Assembly (NCBI RefSeq): GCF_008807015.1
Contig: NZ_CP031700.1
Location: 2,195,014-2,259,013 of the forward strand
DNA: 64,000 nt
DNA from: Neisseria zalophi
Lineage (GTDB): Bacteria > Pseudomonadota > Gammaproteobacteria > Burkholderiales > Neisseriaceae
Direction of reading: 5' to 3'
This document shows positions 10,598 through 21,207 of the stretch, piece after piece. Position numbers and translations under genes: made by a program. Position 1 is the first letter of the stretch. Each line of letters starts with the position of its first letter. A model generated the notes under the pieces. That model searched no databases. It worked only from the letters and a program-made list of their open reading frames with translations, and was not told the DNA's origin.

Positions 10598-10927
10598 GGC
10601 GGTTCTCCTTATTTTTATCTTTCACTGCCAATTATACCGCTTCATATTAAAAAAACATCTGCACATTTTTTAAGCAAATTTATTTTTATGTTATAAATAA
10701 TAGTATTAAGCATGTTATCCACAAACCATGCACATGAAAGCAAATCTTTTCTGTGGGTTTCTTATTTACACTGCCTATTTTTTCAGCAATTTAAAATTCT
10801 CTTTATGTTTCAAAGCGCATATTGATTTCTCCACAATATACACACAACATTATCAAAGTTTTTCGTGGGTATGAGGTTATTCCTGCATAGATTAAAGAAT
10901 AACTTGCGGATAAGTTGTATATAACTT
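10598..10927. other. AT-rich spacer with a DnaA-box-like site
   Basis: No gene visible. It holds one exact consensus DnaA box (TTATCCACA at 10715-10723) and two looser relatives (CTGTGGG near 10750, GCGGATAA near 10908) in AT-rich DNA. This may be chance or a titration/regulatory site; it lacks the clustered boxes and neighbouring dnaA/dnaN genes of an origin. Confidence 0.35.
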
Positions 10928-10960
10928 GAAGGCCGTCTGAAATTTTTTCAGACGGCCTTC
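10928..10960. terminator. Inverted uptake-sequence terminator
   Basis: GAAGGCCGTCTGAA and its complement with a T-rich loop, directly downstream (minus strand) of the alpha/beta hydrolase gene. Confidence 0.8.
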
Positions 10961-10999
10961 CATATTTTTTATTCAAACCAATATGTCTTGATCCAAAAC

Positions 11000-11656
11000 T
11001 TAGCTTTTAGACCGTATAAAATGGCCGTTCCGCAAAAACGCGGCCACTTGAGCGACCACTTCGGTACTGAACAACATCCCCGTATGGGTAACCGGCAGCA
11101 CAATATGATCCTGCATCCCCTCACAATAGGTTTCTTCCACCCCCACTGTTCCATCATTTTCACCCTTGATACCAATCACTTTGCCCAACCCCGCCGCATG
11201 GTTGCCCGCCAAGCTACCCAACGCAATACTTTGCGGCAAGGCCGGTATATTACCGTCTAACCCATGATGATAAGTCTCACCCAGCAATCGGGATAAATAA
11301 GCCGACCGATATATCCGATGAGCGACAGAACTACCCTGATGCGGCGTACCGACGGTAACGATTCCGCCCCGCACCAAATCAGGGCGTGCCGCTGCCAGAT
11401 GACGCAATAACAACCCGCCCAAACTATGGCCGACAAAATGTAAATTCTCAATATTTTGTCCGTACAGCCGCATCACTTCATCCGCCAATACCGCTGCATG
11501 TTGCACCAAAGGCTGCCGTGTCGTGCGGTAGCCGAAATAATGAACTTTAAAACCCTGCTGTTCGAGCTTCCGCCCTAATGAGCGCATAATCCAAACGCCG
11601 GTATATAAACCGTGAACCAATAAAACGTGGGATGTCATAACCGTACCAATAACCAT
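11000..11656 (-). CDS. Alpha/beta hydrolase (lipase/esterase-like)
   Basis: Up to 218 residues. The chain starts with a core strand (HVLLVHGLYTGVW) and contains the nucleophile elbow GHSLGGLLLRHL with the catalytic serine near residue 98. Two oxyanion/shape motifs follow (GGIVTVGTPHQGSSVA), and a late DGTV...THTGML supplies the likely acid and histidine. The pattern resembles PGAP1-like or triacylglycerol-lipase type hydrolases; the substrate is unknown. No secretion signal is seen. The start is uncertain: ATG at 11656 and ATG at 11638 (beginning MTSHVLLVHG) are both possible, and neither has a good ribosome site. Confidence 0.78.
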   Translation of the reverse strand: MVIGTVMTSHVLLVHGLYTGVWIMRSLGRKLEQQGFKVHYFGYRTTRQPLVQHAAVLADEVMRLYGQNIENLHFVGHSLGGLLLRHLAAARPDLVRGGIVTVGTPHQGSSVAHRIYRSAYLSRLLGETYHHGLDGNIPALPQSIALGSLAGNHAAGLGKVIGIKGENDGTVGVEETYCEGMQDHIVLPVTHTGMLFSTEVVAQVAAFLRNGHFIRSKS

Positions 11657-11703
11657 AATGTTTTTATATTACAGAATAATTCAAACCCAACAAACCCGAA
11701 TAC

Positions 11704-11745
11704 AATAAAAGGCCGTCTGAAATCTTTTTCAGACGGCCTTTTATT
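11704..11745. terminator. Inverted uptake-sequence terminator after clpB
   Basis: AATAAAAGGCCGTCTGAAA and its complement with a C/T loop. The stem is extended by A/T pairs on both sides. It lies just 3' of clpB on the minus strand. Confidence 0.85.
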
Positions 11746-11769
11746 CATCACTAACGATTCAAAATCAGA

Positions 11770-14340
11770 TTAATCAAAAATCAGTTCATCGCCTTGGGCG
11801 CGTACATGAATAACGCTTTCCGGCGGGTATTTGCTTTCCAGCAATGCCATTGCAAGCGGGTTTTCAATGTCGGACTGAATCGCGCGTTTGAGCGGGCGGG
11901 CACCGTAAATCGGGTCGAATCCGGCTTTGGCCACCAAATCCAATGCGCTGTCTTCCACATCCAAATGCAGACCTTGTGCGGCCAAGCGTTTTTCCAAGCT
12001 TTGTAGTTGGATTTTGGCAATGATACGGATATGTGCCTGATCCAAACCATGGAATACCACCACTTCATCAATACGGTTAATCATTTCCGGACGGAAGTGT
12101 TCTTTCACATCCTCCATCACCACTTCTTTCACCGCATCATAATCTGTCGTGCCCATGCTTTGGATATGCTGGCTACCGATATTGGAAGTCATCACAACCA
12201 CGGTGTTTTTAAAGTCTACCGTACGGCCTTGGCCGTCGGTTAAGCGGCCGTCGTCCAATACTTGCAATAAGATATTGAACACATCGGGATGCGCTTTTTC
12301 CACCTCGTCGAGCAAAATCACGCTATACGGTTTGCGGCGAACCTGTTCGGTCAGATAACCGCCCTCTTCATAGCCGACATAGCCCGGAGGCGCACCGATT
12401 AATCGGGCAACGGCATGTTTTTCCATATATTCCGACATATCAATGCGGATTAAATGGTCTTCGCTGTCAAACAGGAAGTTTGCCAATGCTTTACACAATT
12501 CGGTTTTACCGACACCGGTCGGGCCTAAAAACAGGAAGCTGCCGTAAGGTTTGTTGGGGTCGGCCAAACCGGAACGCGAACGGCGGATGGCATTGGAAAC
12601 GGCACCTACCGCTTCGTCTTGTCCGACTACGCGGTTATGCAGCACGTCTTCCATTTTCAGCAGTTTTTCCCGCTCGCCTTCCATCATTTTGCTCACCGGA
12701 ATGCCGGTCATGCGGGAAACGATTTCGGCCACTTCGTCTGCGCCCACTTTGGTGCGGAACAATTTATTGACCTGTTGTACTTCGGGGTTGTTTTCCACCG
12801 ATGCCAACTGTTGGGTCAGTTTCGGCAATTCGCCATATTCCAACTCGGAAGCGCGCCCGAAATCACCCTGCCGTTTGGCCTGCTCGATTTTAACTTTTAC
12901 ATCGTCGATTTGTTTTTTAATATCGGCGGTACCGGCAGATGCGGCTTTTTCGGCTTTCCAGATTTCATCCAAATCGGCATATTCTTTTTCCAACTCGGTA
13001 ATTTCTTCGTCGATTAATTCCAAGCGTTTTTTGCTGGCATCGTCGCTTTCTTTCTCAACGTGCATTCTTTCCATTTTGAGCTGGATAATGCGGCGGTCGA
13101 GTTTGTCCATCTGTTCCGGTTTGCTGTCGAGCTCCATTTTGATACGGCTGGCGGCTTCGTCAATCAAATCGATGGCTTTATCGGGTAAAAAGCGGTCGGT
13201 AATATAACGGTTGCTCAATTCGGCAGCCGCCACAATGGCCGGGTCGGTAATGTCGATACCGTGATGGATTTCATAGCGTTCCTGTAAACCACGCAAAATG
13301 GCAATGGTATCTTCCACGCTCGGCTCGCCCACCATCACTTTTTGGAAACGGCGTTCCAAAGCGGCATCTTTTTCGATGTATTGGCGGTATTCGTCTAAAG
13401 TGGTGGCGCCCAAGCAGTGCAGTTCGCCGCGTGCCAATGCGGGTTTGAGCATATTGCCCGCATCCATCGCACCGTCGGTTTTACCTGCGCCGACTAGGGT
13501 ATGGATTTCATCAATAAAAATCAGGGTATTGCCATCATCTTTGGCCAAGTCGTTCAATACGCCTTTCAAGCGTTCCTCAAATTCGCCACGGTATTTGGCA
13601 CCGGCAATCAACGCGGCCAAATCCAACACCAACAGGCGTTTGTTACGCAGCGAATCGGGCACTTCGCCATCAACGATACGTTGTGCCAAACCTTCTACAA
13701 TAGCGGTTTTACCGACACCGGGCTCACCGATTAACACCGGATTGTTTTTGGTACGGCGTTGCAATACCTGAATGGCACGGCGGATTTCATCATCGCGACC
13801 GATAACCGGATCCAATTTACCCTCACGGGCGCGTTGGGTTAAATCCAATGTGTATTTTTTCAAGGCATCGCGTTGGTCTTCGGCATTTTGGCTGTCCACC
13901 GCCGCACCACCGCGCACCGCGTCAATGGCGGCATTGATATTTTGTTCGGTCGCACCGGCGTTTTTCAAAATTTTTCCGGTCGCGTCATTTTGCTGTACTA
14001 ACGCCAGCGGAAACAGTTCGCTGGCAATATAGGCATCGCCGCGTTTGGTAGCGGCTTTATCCATCAGGTTCAACACGGCCTGTAATTCGCGGCTGGGCAG
14101 AATTTCCCCGCCATTGCCGGATACTTTCGGCAGGCTGTTGAGCGATTGGGTAAGCTGTTGTTTCACTTGCGGTACATTAATACCGGCATGGGCAAGCATG
14201 GCAGCCGTGCCGCCGTCGTTATCGAGCAATGCTTTTAAAACATGGCCGGCTTCAAGATAGCTGTTGTCGGCAGCCAAAGCCAAACTTTGGGCATCGGCCA
14301 ATGCTTGTTGGAATTTTGCTGTCAGTTTGTCAAATCTCAT
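11770..14340 (-). CDS. clpB: ATP-dependent chaperone ClpB
   Basis: 856 residues, full length for this Hsp100 disaggregase. Order of parts: N-terminal Clp repeats (residues 1-145), first AAA+ module with Walker A GEPGVGKT near 205, a coiled-coil M-domain around 410-525 (rich in Lys/Glu, ending [10 protein letters not shown]), and second AAA+ module with [14 protein letters not shown] near 605 and [12 protein letters not shown]. It works with DnaK to rescue aggregated proteins in the cytoplasm. It is transcribed alone, and a sigma-32-like promoter is visible upstream. Confidence 0.97.
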   Translation of the reverse strand: MRFDKLTAKFQQALADAQSLALAADNSYLEAGHVLKALLDNDGGTAAMLAHAGINVPQVKQQLTQSLNSLPKVSGNGGEILPSRELQAVLNLMDKAATKRGDAYIASELFPLALVQQNDATGKILKNAGATEQNINAAIDAVRGGAAVDSQNAEDQRDALKKYTLDLTQRAREGKLDPVIGRDDEIRRAIQVLQRRTKNNPVLIGEPGVGKTAIVEGLAQRIVDGEVPDSLRNKRLLVLDLAALIAGAKYRGEFEERLKGVLNDLAKDDGNTLIFIDEIHTLVGAGKTDGAMDAGNMLKPALARGELHCLGATTLDEYRQYIEKDAALERRFQKVMVGEPSVEDTIAILRGLQERYEIHHGIDITDPAIVAAAELSNRYITDRFLPDKAIDLIDEAASRIKMELDSKPEQMDKLDRRIIQLKMERMHVEKESDDASKKRLELIDEEITELEKEYADLDEIWKAEKAASAGTADIKKQIDDVKVKIEQAKRQGDFGRASELEYGELPKLTQQLASVENNPEVQQVNKLFRTKVGADEVAEIVSRMTGIPVSKMMEGEREKLLKMEDVLHNRVVGQDEAVGAVSNAIRRSRSGLADPNKPYGSFLFLGPTGVGKTELCKALANFLFDSEDHLIRIDMSEYMEKHAVARLIGAPPGYVGYEEGGYLTEQVRRKPYSVILLDEVEKAHPDVFNILLQVLDDGRLTDGQGRTVDFKNTVVVMTSNIGSQHIQSMGTTDYDAVKEVVMEDVKEHFRPEMINRIDEVVVFHGLDQAHIRIIAKIQLQSLEKRLAAQGLHLDVEDSALDLVAKAGFDPIYGARPLKRAIQSDIENPLAMALLESKYPPESVIHVRAQGDELIFD

Positions 14341-14394
14341 ATATTTCTTTCTTCATATAGTGGGAAGTTTTGTGGATGACTTCAGATAACAGCT

Positions 14395-14422
14395 ATATGG
14401 GTCTGCCTGTGGGTAAGTCAAT
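14395..14422 (-). promoter_or_regulatory. Heat-shock (RpoH) type promoter of clpB
   Basis: On the minus strand TTGACTT is followed 13 bases later by CCCATAT, close to the sigma-32 consensus (CTTGAAA, 11-16 bases, CCCATNT). Transcription would begin about 45-50 bases upstream of the clpB ATG. The -10 matches fully and the -35 partly. ClpB is heat-shock controlled in most proteobacteria, which supports the call. Confidence 0.6.
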
Positions 14423-14676
14423 ATAGAAATCTGATATTTTATTTAAAAATAATATAAATATTTGAATAAAAATAAAATCTATCTGTGGATAAGTTTAAAA
14501 ATAAAAATCTGTCCTATCGAATAACATCATGTTCAGGCCGTCTGAAAGCCAGAATCGGCAACGTGTTTGATGTATAATCCGCTTCTTAATCAAGATTACC
14601 CGTTTTCAGACGGCCGTTTGCTTTTCATATTCGGAGGCCGTCTGAAACTTTTATACCGCATACAGAAAGCAGTGAT

Positions 14677-15687
14677 ATGAATAAAAAACGTGTCTTAACC
14701 GGCGTTACCACTACCGGTATTCCACATTTGGGCAATTATGTCGGCGCCATCCGCCCCGCCATTGCCGCTTCTCACTTACCCGATACCGAATCGTTTTTAT
14801 TTTTGGCGGATTATCACGGCATTATCAAATGCCACGACCCTGAAATCATCCACGAATCCACACGCGCCATCGCCGCCACTTGGCTGGCCTGCGGTTTAAA
14901 TCCTGAAAAAACCACGTTTTACCGCCAAAGTGATATTCCCGAAATCATGGAATTAAATTGGATTCTGACCTGCATTACCGCCAAAGGCCTGATGAACCGC
15001 GCCCATGCCTATAAAGCGGCCGTGCAAGACAATCTCGACAAAGGCCAGGAAGACCAAGACCACCAAATCGAAATGGGCTTATACAGCTATCCGATTTTGA
15101 TGACTGCCGATATTTTGATGTTTAAAGCCCAAGAAGTGCCCGTAGGCCGCGATCAAATCCAGCATGTTGAAATGGCACGCGATATTGCCGGACGCTTCAA
15201 CCACCGCTTTAAAGAAGTCTTTACCCTACCCGAAGTAAAAATTGATGAGAATGTAGAATTATTGGTCGGCTTAGACGGTAGAAAAATGTCGAAAAGTTAC
15301 GGCAACACCATTCCGCTGTTTGATACGGATAAAAAAACCCAAAAAGCCGTGAACAAAATTATTACCAACCTCAAAGAGCCGGGCGAACCGAAACAACCGG
15401 ACGAAAGCCCCTTGTTTGAAATTTACAAAGCCTTTGCCACGCCGTCTGAAACCACCGAGTTCACACAAATGCTGGCAGACGGCTTAGCGTGGGGCGAAGC
15501 TAAAAAATTACTGGCTGCAAAAATCAATGCCGAACTAGCCGAACCACGCGAACGCTATGCCGAACTGAACGCACATCCCGAAAAAATCGAAGCGATTTTA
15601 CAAGCCGGTGCACAAAAAGCCCGTAAAGAAGCACGCATATTGCTCGACCAAGTGCGCGATGCCGTCGGTATCCGTGCATTGAAATAA
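14677..15687 (+). CDS. trpS: Tryptophan-tRNA ligase
   Basis: 336 residues, normal for TrpS. Class I signatures are visible: [12 protein letters not shown] (the HIGH-like motif at about residues 12-23) and [11 protein letters not shown] (KMSKS loop near 203). It charges tRNA-Trp in the cytoplasm. Three uptake sequences lie in the 14530-14650 leader, between clpB's divergent promoter and this gene. A TATAAT at 14573-14578 may be its -10, with no clear -35. Confidence 0.97.
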   Translation: MNKKRVLTGVTTTGIPHLGNYVGAIRPAIAASHLPDTESFLFLADYHGIIKCHDPEIIHESTRAIAATWLACGLNPEKTTFYRQSDIPEIMELNWILTCITAKGLMNRAHAYKAAVQDNLDKGQEDQDHQIEMGLYSYPILMTADILMFKAQEVPVGRDQIQHVEMARDIAGRFNHRFKEVFTLPEVKIDENVELLVGLDGRKMSKSYGNTIPLFDTDKKTQKAVNKIITNLKEPGEPKQPDESPLFEIYKAFATPSETTEFTQMLADGLAWGEAKKLLAAKINAELAEPRERYAELNAHPEKIEAILQAGAQKARKEARILLDQVRDAVGIRALK

Positions 15688-15706
15688 AGCCGTTGCCATA
15701 CCAAAT

Positions 15707-15743
15707 AACAGGCCGTCTGAAAAAATATTCAGACGGCCTGTTT
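15707..15743. terminator. Inverted uptake-sequence terminator
   Basis: AACAGGCCGTCTGAA and its complement around an A-rich loop, between the convergent trpS and NlpC/P60 genes. Confidence 0.82.
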
Positions 15744-15762
15744 GATATTCAACCGAAGAACA

Positions 15763-16302
15763 TTAATTAAAAAACGTATGCGCCCCGATAAACCTTTTTG
15801 CAAAATAAGGATTAGACATTTTTTCGGTACGAATCACCCCTTTTCTTGACGGCGCATGAATAAATTCGCCATTACCGATATACAATCCCACATGCGAATA
15901 TTTGCTCGAACCGCCGGTATTAAAAAATACCAAATCACCCGTTTTCAGACGGCTCGGATCAATCGGTCGTGAAGCAGCCGCCATATCACGTGCAGTACGC
16001 GGCAGTGCCACACCCAATGCATTTTGATAAACAAACTGAATCATGCCGCTACAATCGAAGCCTGTCGAGGTATCCGAACCACCATAACGATAAGGAGTAC
16101 CAATCAGACTCATGCTGTGCAACATCAATTCTTGTGCGCCCTGATCACGGTCAATATGGGAAATACGCACAGGCTTAACCGAGCGTGCCACATGTTTGGG
16201 TTTGCTATTCACCTTTGTTGCCACCTGCTTAGGCGCACTACCACAAGCGGCCAGTAAAAAAGGCACACACAATAACAGTATTTTTTTCGATATATTCATC
16301 AT
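15763..16302 (-). CDS. NlpC/P60 (C40) family lipoprotein endopeptidase
   Basis: About 179 residues from the tandem ATGs at 16302/16299. I prefer these over a longer frame starting at 16350 because a lipoprotein signal follows directly (KKILLLCVPFLLAAC, cysteine 20). After a basic linker comes the NlpC/P60 domain with the catalytic cysteine in GFDCSGMIQF, TGDLVFFN, and the histidine in SHVGLYIG. These enzymes cut peptidoglycan stem peptides in the periplasm; the acylated protein would be tethered to a membrane. It resembles the Spr/MepS group. Confidence 0.9.
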   Translation of the reverse strand: MMNISKKILLLCVPFLLAACGSAPKQVATKVNSKPKHVARSVKPVRISHIDRDQGAQELMLHSMSLIGTPYRYGGSDTSTGFDCSGMIQFVYQNALGVALPRTARDMAAASRPIDPSRLKTGDLVFFNTGGSSKYSHVGLYIGNGEFIHAPSRKGVIRTEKMSNPYFAKRFIGAHTFFN

Positions 16303-16652
16303 CCCACCATCTTGTGATCGATTGCTATCAGATGGTTTGATTTTAAGCAATCATCCCGAAATTGCCAAGATTACCCCAAAACTATGCATACCATATAAAT
16401 AACTTAATGCGTGTTATACTTAAGCGCCGTAAATTCATGTAAATCAAACTAGCTTTTTTTACTATCAGCATTATATTTAGTGAAATTCAAAATGAAGATA
16501 GCTATTAAGTTATATTCATTTACATATATATAAATTTTATTAATATTATTAGCACTATAAATTATACAAATTTAGATTTCAGGCTAGAATATCGGTATTG
16601 AATTTCTAACTGATTTATTTTTTTATACCGTTTAACTAAAAGGAGTATCAAA

Positions 16653-17384
16653 ATGGCTTTCGTAGACCGCACCGGACAACAAGTCCCAAATGTCGTATTC
16701 CATACCCGCGTAGGTGATTCTTGGAAAGATGTATCAACCGACGACCTGTTTAAAGGTAAAAAAGTTGTCGTATTCTCTTTGCCCGGCGCTTTCACACCTA
16801 CTTGCTCCTCAACCCACCTGCCACGCTACAACGAATTAGCTAAAGCATTCAAACAAAACGGTGTCGACAGCATTCTGTGCGTTTCTGTAAACGACACTTT
16901 CGTGATGAATGCATGGGCAGCCGAAGAAGAATCTGAAAACGTTATCATGGTTCCCGATGGTAACGGCGAATTCACCGAAGGCATGGGCATGTTGGTTGGT
17001 AAAGACGACTTGGGTTTCGGCAAACGTTCTTGGCGTTATTCTATGTTGGTGAACGACGGCAAAATCGAAAAAATGTTCATCGAGCCGGAAAAAGAAGGCG
17101 ATCCCTTCGAAGTTTCCGATGCCGACACCATGCTGAAATACATTGCACCGGATTGGAAAGCTCAAGAATCTATCGCCATCTTCACCAAACCCGGCTGCCA
17201 ATTCTGTAGCAAAGCTAAAAAATTGTTGGAAGAAAAAGGCTTGGCTTACGAAGAAATCGTATTGGGTAAAGATGCCAGCATCGTATCTGTACGCGCAATT
17301 ACCGGTAAAGCAACCGCTCCTCAAGTGTTTGTTGGCGGTAAATACATCGGCGGCAGCGAAGATTTAGAAGCTTACCTGGCTTAA
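16653..17384 (+). CDS. Peroxiredoxin-glutaredoxin fusion protein
   Basis: 243 residues. Residues 1-160 are a Prx5-type peroxiredoxin with the peroxidatic cysteine in [12 protein letters not shown]. Residues 170-243 are a glutaredoxin with the active site [16 protein letters not shown]. The fused enzyme reduces hydrogen and organic peroxides using glutathione directly, as shown for Haemophilus and Neisseria hybrids. A strong AGGAG precedes the ATG. Codon use looks optimised, suggesting high expression. The dihydrolipoamide dehydrogenase homologue follows 325 bases later, separated by a terminator, the same neighbourhood as I remember in N. meningitidis. Confidence 0.95.
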   Translation: MAFVDRTGQQVPNVVFHTRVGDSWKDVSTDDLFKGKKVVVFSLPGAFTPTCSSTHLPRYNELAKAFKQNGVDSILCVSVNDTFVMNAWAAEEESENVIMVPDGNGEFTEGMGMLVGKDDLGFGKRSWRYSMLVNDGKIEKMFIEPEKEGDPFEVSDADTMLKYIAPDWKAQESIAIFTKPGCQFCSKAKKLLEEKGLAYEEIVLGKDASIVSVRAITGKATAPQVFVGGKYIGGSEDLEAYLA

Positions 17385-17461
17385 TCCAATCTTTATATCT
17401 AAACAGACCGTACACTTGGATCTGTTAATGAAGCAGAACTAAACAATATTCTGCGCAATTT

Positions 17462-17500
17462 AAACGTGCCGTTGTGATTTCATTTCACAATGGCACGTTT
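17462..17500 (+). terminator. Intrinsic terminator after the peroxiredoxin gene
   Basis: AAACGTGCC-GTTGTGA pairs with TCAC-AATGGCACGTTT in a long stem with one mismatch and a 7-base loop. A single uptake-type sequence follows at 17508-17519 but is not part of the stem. Confidence 0.72.
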
Positions 17501-17709
17501 AAATCATTTCAGACGGCCGATGAAATAATCATAATAAAATAACAACGTGTTATCATAGAAAGTTGTTTTACAAAAGCAGGATAGAGCAGATTCCGTTATC
17601 GAAGGTATTCTATTTTTGTAAGATAAGAATAGTATCGTTCGTCTTCCTTAATCAAAATTTTTTAAAATAACGGCCCTAACCGGCTTCTCCACATAATAAA
17701 GGAAATTAT

Positions 17710-19161
17710 ATGAAACAAATTCAAGCTGATGTTGTCGTTATCGGCGGCGGCACTGCCGGCATGGGTGCATTCCGCAATGCACTCCGACACACAGACAATG
17801 TTTATCTGATTGAAAACAACGTATTCGGTACGACATGTGCCCGCGTCGGCTGTATGCCGTCCAAACTGCTGATTGCCGCTGCTGAAGCACGCCATCACGC
17901 CTTACATACCGATCCGTTCGGCATCCATCTGGATAAAGACAGCGTAAATGTGAACGGCGAAGAAGTGATGAACCGTGTTAAATCCGAACGCGACCGTTTT
18001 GTCGGCTTTGTATTAGAAGACGTAGAAGCATGGCCTGAAGAAAAACGCATTATGGGCTCGGCTAAATTTATTGATGAACACACCATTCAAGTAGACGACC
18101 ATACAACTATTAAAGCAGACCGCATTGTCATTGCTACCGGCTCACACCCTATTGTATTGCCCGGCTGGCGCAAAGAACTAGGTGACAAACTCATTATCAA
18201 CGATGACGTTTTCTCATGGAACACCCTCCCGGAAAGTGTTGCTGTTTTCGGCCCCGGTGTGATTGGTTTGGAATTAGGCCAAGCGTTGCACCGTTTGGGT
18301 GTTAAAGTAGAAATTTTCGGTGCCAGCGATAGAATTGCCGCTATTGATGATCCTATCGTTTCAGAAGAAGCCATCCGTATTTTCAGCGAAGAAATACCGT
18401 TACACTTAGATTGCAGTACCGAAGTCAAACTCAACGACCAAGGTAAAGTAGAAGTTTGCTGGGATAGCAAAGACGGATCGCGTGGTACTTATGTTGCCGA
18501 TTATCTGTTAGCCGCTATCGGCCGCCATCCGAATGTGGAGAAACTCGGCTTGGAAAACCTTGATATCGAATTAGATAACAAAGGCGTACCCAAAGCACAC
18601 CCCCTGACGATGCAAACCAGTATTCCCCATATTTTTATTGCCGGCGACGCATCTAACCAAATACCACTGCTACATGAAGCCAGTGATCAGGGCAAAATTG
18701 CCGGTGACAATGCCGGTTTATACCCCAATATTGAAAACGGTTTGCGCCGCAGCCCGATGGGCGTAGTCTTTACCAGCCCGCAAATTGCCTTTGTCGGCTT
18801 AAAATATAATCAGGTTATGGAGCGCTTTAAAAATCCCGAATGCTTGATTATCGGCGAAGTTTCCTTCAAAAATCAAGGACGCAGCCGTGTGATGTTGGTT
18901 AACAAAGGCCACATGCGCATTTATGCCGAACAAGGTACCGGTTTGTTTGTCGGTGCGGAAATGGTCGGCCCGGCTGTCGAACACTTGGCGCACCTGTTAG
19001 CATGGGCGCACCAACAAAAAATGACGATTCCGCAAATGCTGGATATGCCGTTCTACCACCCCGTTATCGAAGAAGGTTTGCGCACGGCATTGCGTGATGT
19101 TAACAAACAGCTCCGACTCGGTATGCAAAGCAATGAATGTGCCGAATGTCCGGGTGCATAA
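17710..19161 (+). CDS. Dihydrolipoyl dehydrogenase homologue
   Basis: 483 residues, class I flavin disulfide reductase. Parts seen: FAD-binding VVVIGGGTAGMGAF, redox pair in GTTCARVGCMPSK (CX4C), NAD-binding VAVFGPGVIGLELGQ, FIAGDA and the C-terminal dimer-interface FYHPVIEEGLR with the catalytic His-Glu pair. No 2-oxoacid dehydrogenase subunits are nearby, so this is a stand-alone Lpd. Its position next to the peroxiredoxin-glutaredoxin gene suggests a redox-defence role, which is inference. The C-terminus ends with an extra CAEC motif that could be a mobile dithiol. Confidence 0.9.
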   Translation: MKQIQADVVVIGGGTAGMGAFRNALRHTDNVYLIENNVFGTTCARVGCMPSKLLIAAAEARHHALHTDPFGIHLDKDSVNVNGEEVMNRVKSERDRFVGFVLEDVEAWPEEKRIMGSAKFIDEHTIQVDDHTTIKADRIVIATGSHPIVLPGWRKELGDKLIINDDVFSWNTLPESVAVFGPGVIGLELGQALHRLGVKVEIFGASDRIAAIDDPIVSEEAIRIFSEEIPLHLDCSTEVKLNDQGKVEVCWDSKDGSRGTYVADYLLAAIGRHPNVEKLGLENLDIELDNKGVPKAHPLTMQTSIPHIFIAGDASNQIPLLHEASDQGKIAGDNAGLYPNIENGLRRSPMGVVFTSPQIAFVGLKYNQVMERFKNPECLIIGEVSFKNQGRSRVMLVNKGHMRIYAEQGTGLFVGAEMVGPAVEHLAHLLAWAHQQKMTIPQMLDMPFYHPVIEEGLRTALRDVNKQLRLGMQSNECAECPGA

Positions 19162-19172
19162 AATATCTAATT

Positions 19173-19208
19173 AACAAAGCCGTCTGAAACTTTTCAGACG
19201 GCTTTGTT
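19173..19208. terminator. Inverted uptake-sequence terminator
   Basis: AACAAAGCCGTCTGAAA and its complement. The core here lacks the AG prefix but keeps GCCGTCTGAA. It ends the lipoamide dehydrogenase gene and precedes a T tract. Confidence 0.82.
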
Positions 19209-19265
19209 TTTTTATTGCTGCTTAATATTGTTCAGACGGCTTCTAATAACCGCCTAAACAAAAGT

Positions 19266-20087
19266 TTAAACCCCGCGCAATAAATCGTTTACGCTGGTTT
19301 TCGAGCGGGTTTGCGCATCGACTTTTTTCACAATCACCGCGCAATACAGGCTGTATTTACCATCGGCAGACGGCAGATTACCCGATACCACCACCGAACC
19401 GGCAGGCACGCGGCCGTAATGGATTTCGCCGGTTTCGCGGTCGTAGATTTTGGTTGATTGGCCGATATACACCCCCATAGAAATCACACTGCCCTCTTCG
19501 ACAATCACACCTTCCACGATTTCAGAGCGGGCACCGATAAAGCAATTATCTTCAATAATGGTCGGATTGGCTTGCAACGGTTCCAACACCCCACCGATAC
19601 CCACACCACCGCTCAAATGAACGTTTTTACCGATTTGCGCACAAGAGCCGACAGTCGCCCAAGTATCTACCATCGCACCTTCATCCACATAAGCACCGAT
19701 ATTCACATAAGACGGCATCAGAACCACATTTTTTGCCACAAAGCTGCCACGGCGGGCAACGGCCCCGGGAACGGCACGGAAACCGGCGGCTTTAAAGGTT
19801 TGTTCATCCCAATCGGCAAATTTGGTCGGCACTTTATCGAAATATTTATTCACGCCGTCGTCTGATACGCCATTATCCTGAATACGGAAAGACAATAATA
19901 CCGCTTTCTTCACCCATTCGTTTACCTGCCATTGGCCGACACCCAAACGTTCGGCGACACGCAATGCGCCTGAATCCAACTGACGGAGGGTTTCCTCTAC
20001 TGCTTCTTTTACTTCGGGCGTTACCGTTGCCGGGCTGATTTGCGCACGGTTTTCAAACGCTGTTTCAATAATATTTTGTAATGACAT
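19266..20087 (-). CDS. dapD: Tetrahydrodipicolinate N-succinyltransferase
   Basis: 273 residues, the full length of DapD. After an N-terminal helical part, the hexapeptide-repeat left-handed beta helix covers about residues 100-235 ([20 protein letters not shown], then [29 protein letters not shown] split over successive coils). It uses succinyl-CoA in the diaminopimelate/lysine pathway, in the cytoplasm, feeding peptidoglycan synthesis. It is transcribed alone. Confidence 0.96.
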   Translation of the reverse strand: MSLQNIIETAFENRAQISPATVTPEVKEAVEETLRQLDSGALRVAERLGVGQWQVNEWVKKAVLLSFRIQDNGVSDDGVNKYFDKVPTKFADWDEQTFKAAGFRAVPGAVARRGSFVAKNVVLMPSYVNIGAYVDEGAMVDTWATVGSCAQIGKNVHLSGGVGIGGVLEPLQANPTIIEDNCFIGARSEIVEGVIVEEGSVISMGVYIGQSTKIYDRETGEIHYGRVPAGSVVVSGNLPSADGKYSLYCAVIVKKVDAQTRSKTSVNDLLRGV

Positions 20088-20124
20088 ATTTTCTTTCCTA
20101 AAAGGCTCGGATTAATCGGGCTGA

Positions 20125-20160
20125 AGCCGTCTGAAAACCTATCGTACTTTCAGACGGCCT
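20125..20160. terminator. Imperfect inverted uptake-sequence pair upstream of dapD
   Basis: GAAGCCGTCTGAAA faces TTTCAGACGGCC with a 12-base loop. It lies upstream of dapD and downstream of the fghA unit, and a second pair follows at 20316-20355, so it may simply serve as an uptake site. Confidence 0.55.
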
Positions 20161-20315
20161 ATTCAAATGAAAATCTTATCCAATCCGTTAAAACCGCAAA
20201 GGGCAGGCATATACAGGCAAAACACGATTCGCCATACAAAGCCATATACCCCTCGGCTTTAAAACGATTTCACGCTATTTTAACTGAAAATGCGCCGATG
20301 GCCATGATTCCCTGA

Positions 20316-20355
20316 TATCAGGCCGTCTGAAAATGTTTTCAGACGGCCTATGATA
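20316..20355 (-). terminator. Inverted uptake-sequence terminator after fghA
   Basis: TATCAGGCCGTCTGAAAA pairs with TTTTCAGACGGCCT...GATA around a short loop, immediately 3' of the esterase gene on the minus strand. Confidence 0.75.
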
Positions 20356-20367
20356 ACGGTTTTTATT

Positions 20368-21207
20368 TTATAAGCCTAAAGCATCAGCATGAAACTCAAT
20401 ATGCGCATCAATAAAGCTGCCGATAAAAAAGTAACTATGATCATAGCCTTTACGCACACTGAATTGCACATTAAAACCCTTACCACGGGCAGCATGGATA
20501 AACGCCTCCGGCCGCAATTCCGGATAATATTCGTCGGCATCGCCCTGATCCACCCATATCGGCAAAGGTTGAGTAGCATTTTTAACCAATTCAGTGCTGT
20601 CGTATGGCAACCAAGTGCTGCTGTCTTCACCCAAATAAGCGGTTAATGCTTTTTGCCATAACGGCGTTGCCGAAGGATTGGCTATCGGCGCAAAAGCAGA
20701 AACAGAAGCATAACGGCCCGGGTTTTTCAAAGCAATCATTAACGCACCATGCCCGCCCATACTATGACCGGCAATACTGCGCTTATCGTTCACCGGAAAA
20801 TGGCTTTCCACCAGTTCGGGTAATTCCTGCACAATATAATCGTACATCCGATAATGCTTCGCCCACGGCATTTCGGTGGCGTTCACATAAAAGCCGGCAC
20901 TCAAGCCCACACCCAGCTCATTACTGTCAGCCACCCCTTCACCGCGTGGTGAAGTGTCCGCCATCACCAAAGCCATCCCCCATTGCGCGGCAAAGCGTTG
21001 CGCTCCTGCTTTCAGGGTAAAGTTCTCATCGGTCGCGGTAATACCGGAGAGCCAATACAAAACCGGCACTTTATAACCTTGCAAGGCCATCGGCGGTAAA
21101 TAAATGCTGAAGGTCATTTCGCAATTATTGGTTTTGGAAACATGCCGATAACGCTCCTGATGACCGTTAAACATTTTATGACGTTCTATTAGCGTTAAAC
21201 CATTCAT
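20368..21207 (-). CDS. fghA: S-formylglutathione hydrolase
   Basis: 279 residues, esterase D family. Visible: VPVLYWLSGITATDENF (oxyanion region), the nucleophile elbow AGHSMGGHGALMIAL with serine near 148, GDADEYY with the acid, and the catalytic histidine in KGYDHSYFFIGSFI. It hydrolyses S-formylglutathione to formate and glutathione, the last step of glutathione-dependent formaldehyde detoxification. The partner alcohol dehydrogenase (adhC), often adjacent in other bacteria, is not in the window. Confidence 0.94.
   Translation of the reverse strand: MNGLTLIERHKMFNGHQERYRHVSKTNNCEMTFSIYLPPMALQGYKVPVLYWLSGITATDENFTLKAGAQRFAAQWGMALVMADTSPRGEGVADSNELGVGLSAGFYVNATEMPWAKHYRMYDYIVQELPELVESHFPVNDKRSIAGHSMGGHGALMIALKNPGRYASVSAFAPIANPSATPLWQKALTAYLGEDSSTWLPYDSTELVKNATQPLPIWVDQGDADEYYPELRPEAFIHAARGKGFNVQFSVRKGYDHSYFFIGSFIDAHIEFHADALGL

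Noticed and set aside
10715..14492. Exact DnaA boxes (TTATCCACA at 10715-10723 and TGTGGATAA at 14484-14492) in AT-rich spacers
   Set aside because: Only single boxes, several kilobases apart, with no dnaA, dnaN or AT-rich 13-mers. Not an origin; at most titration sites or chance.
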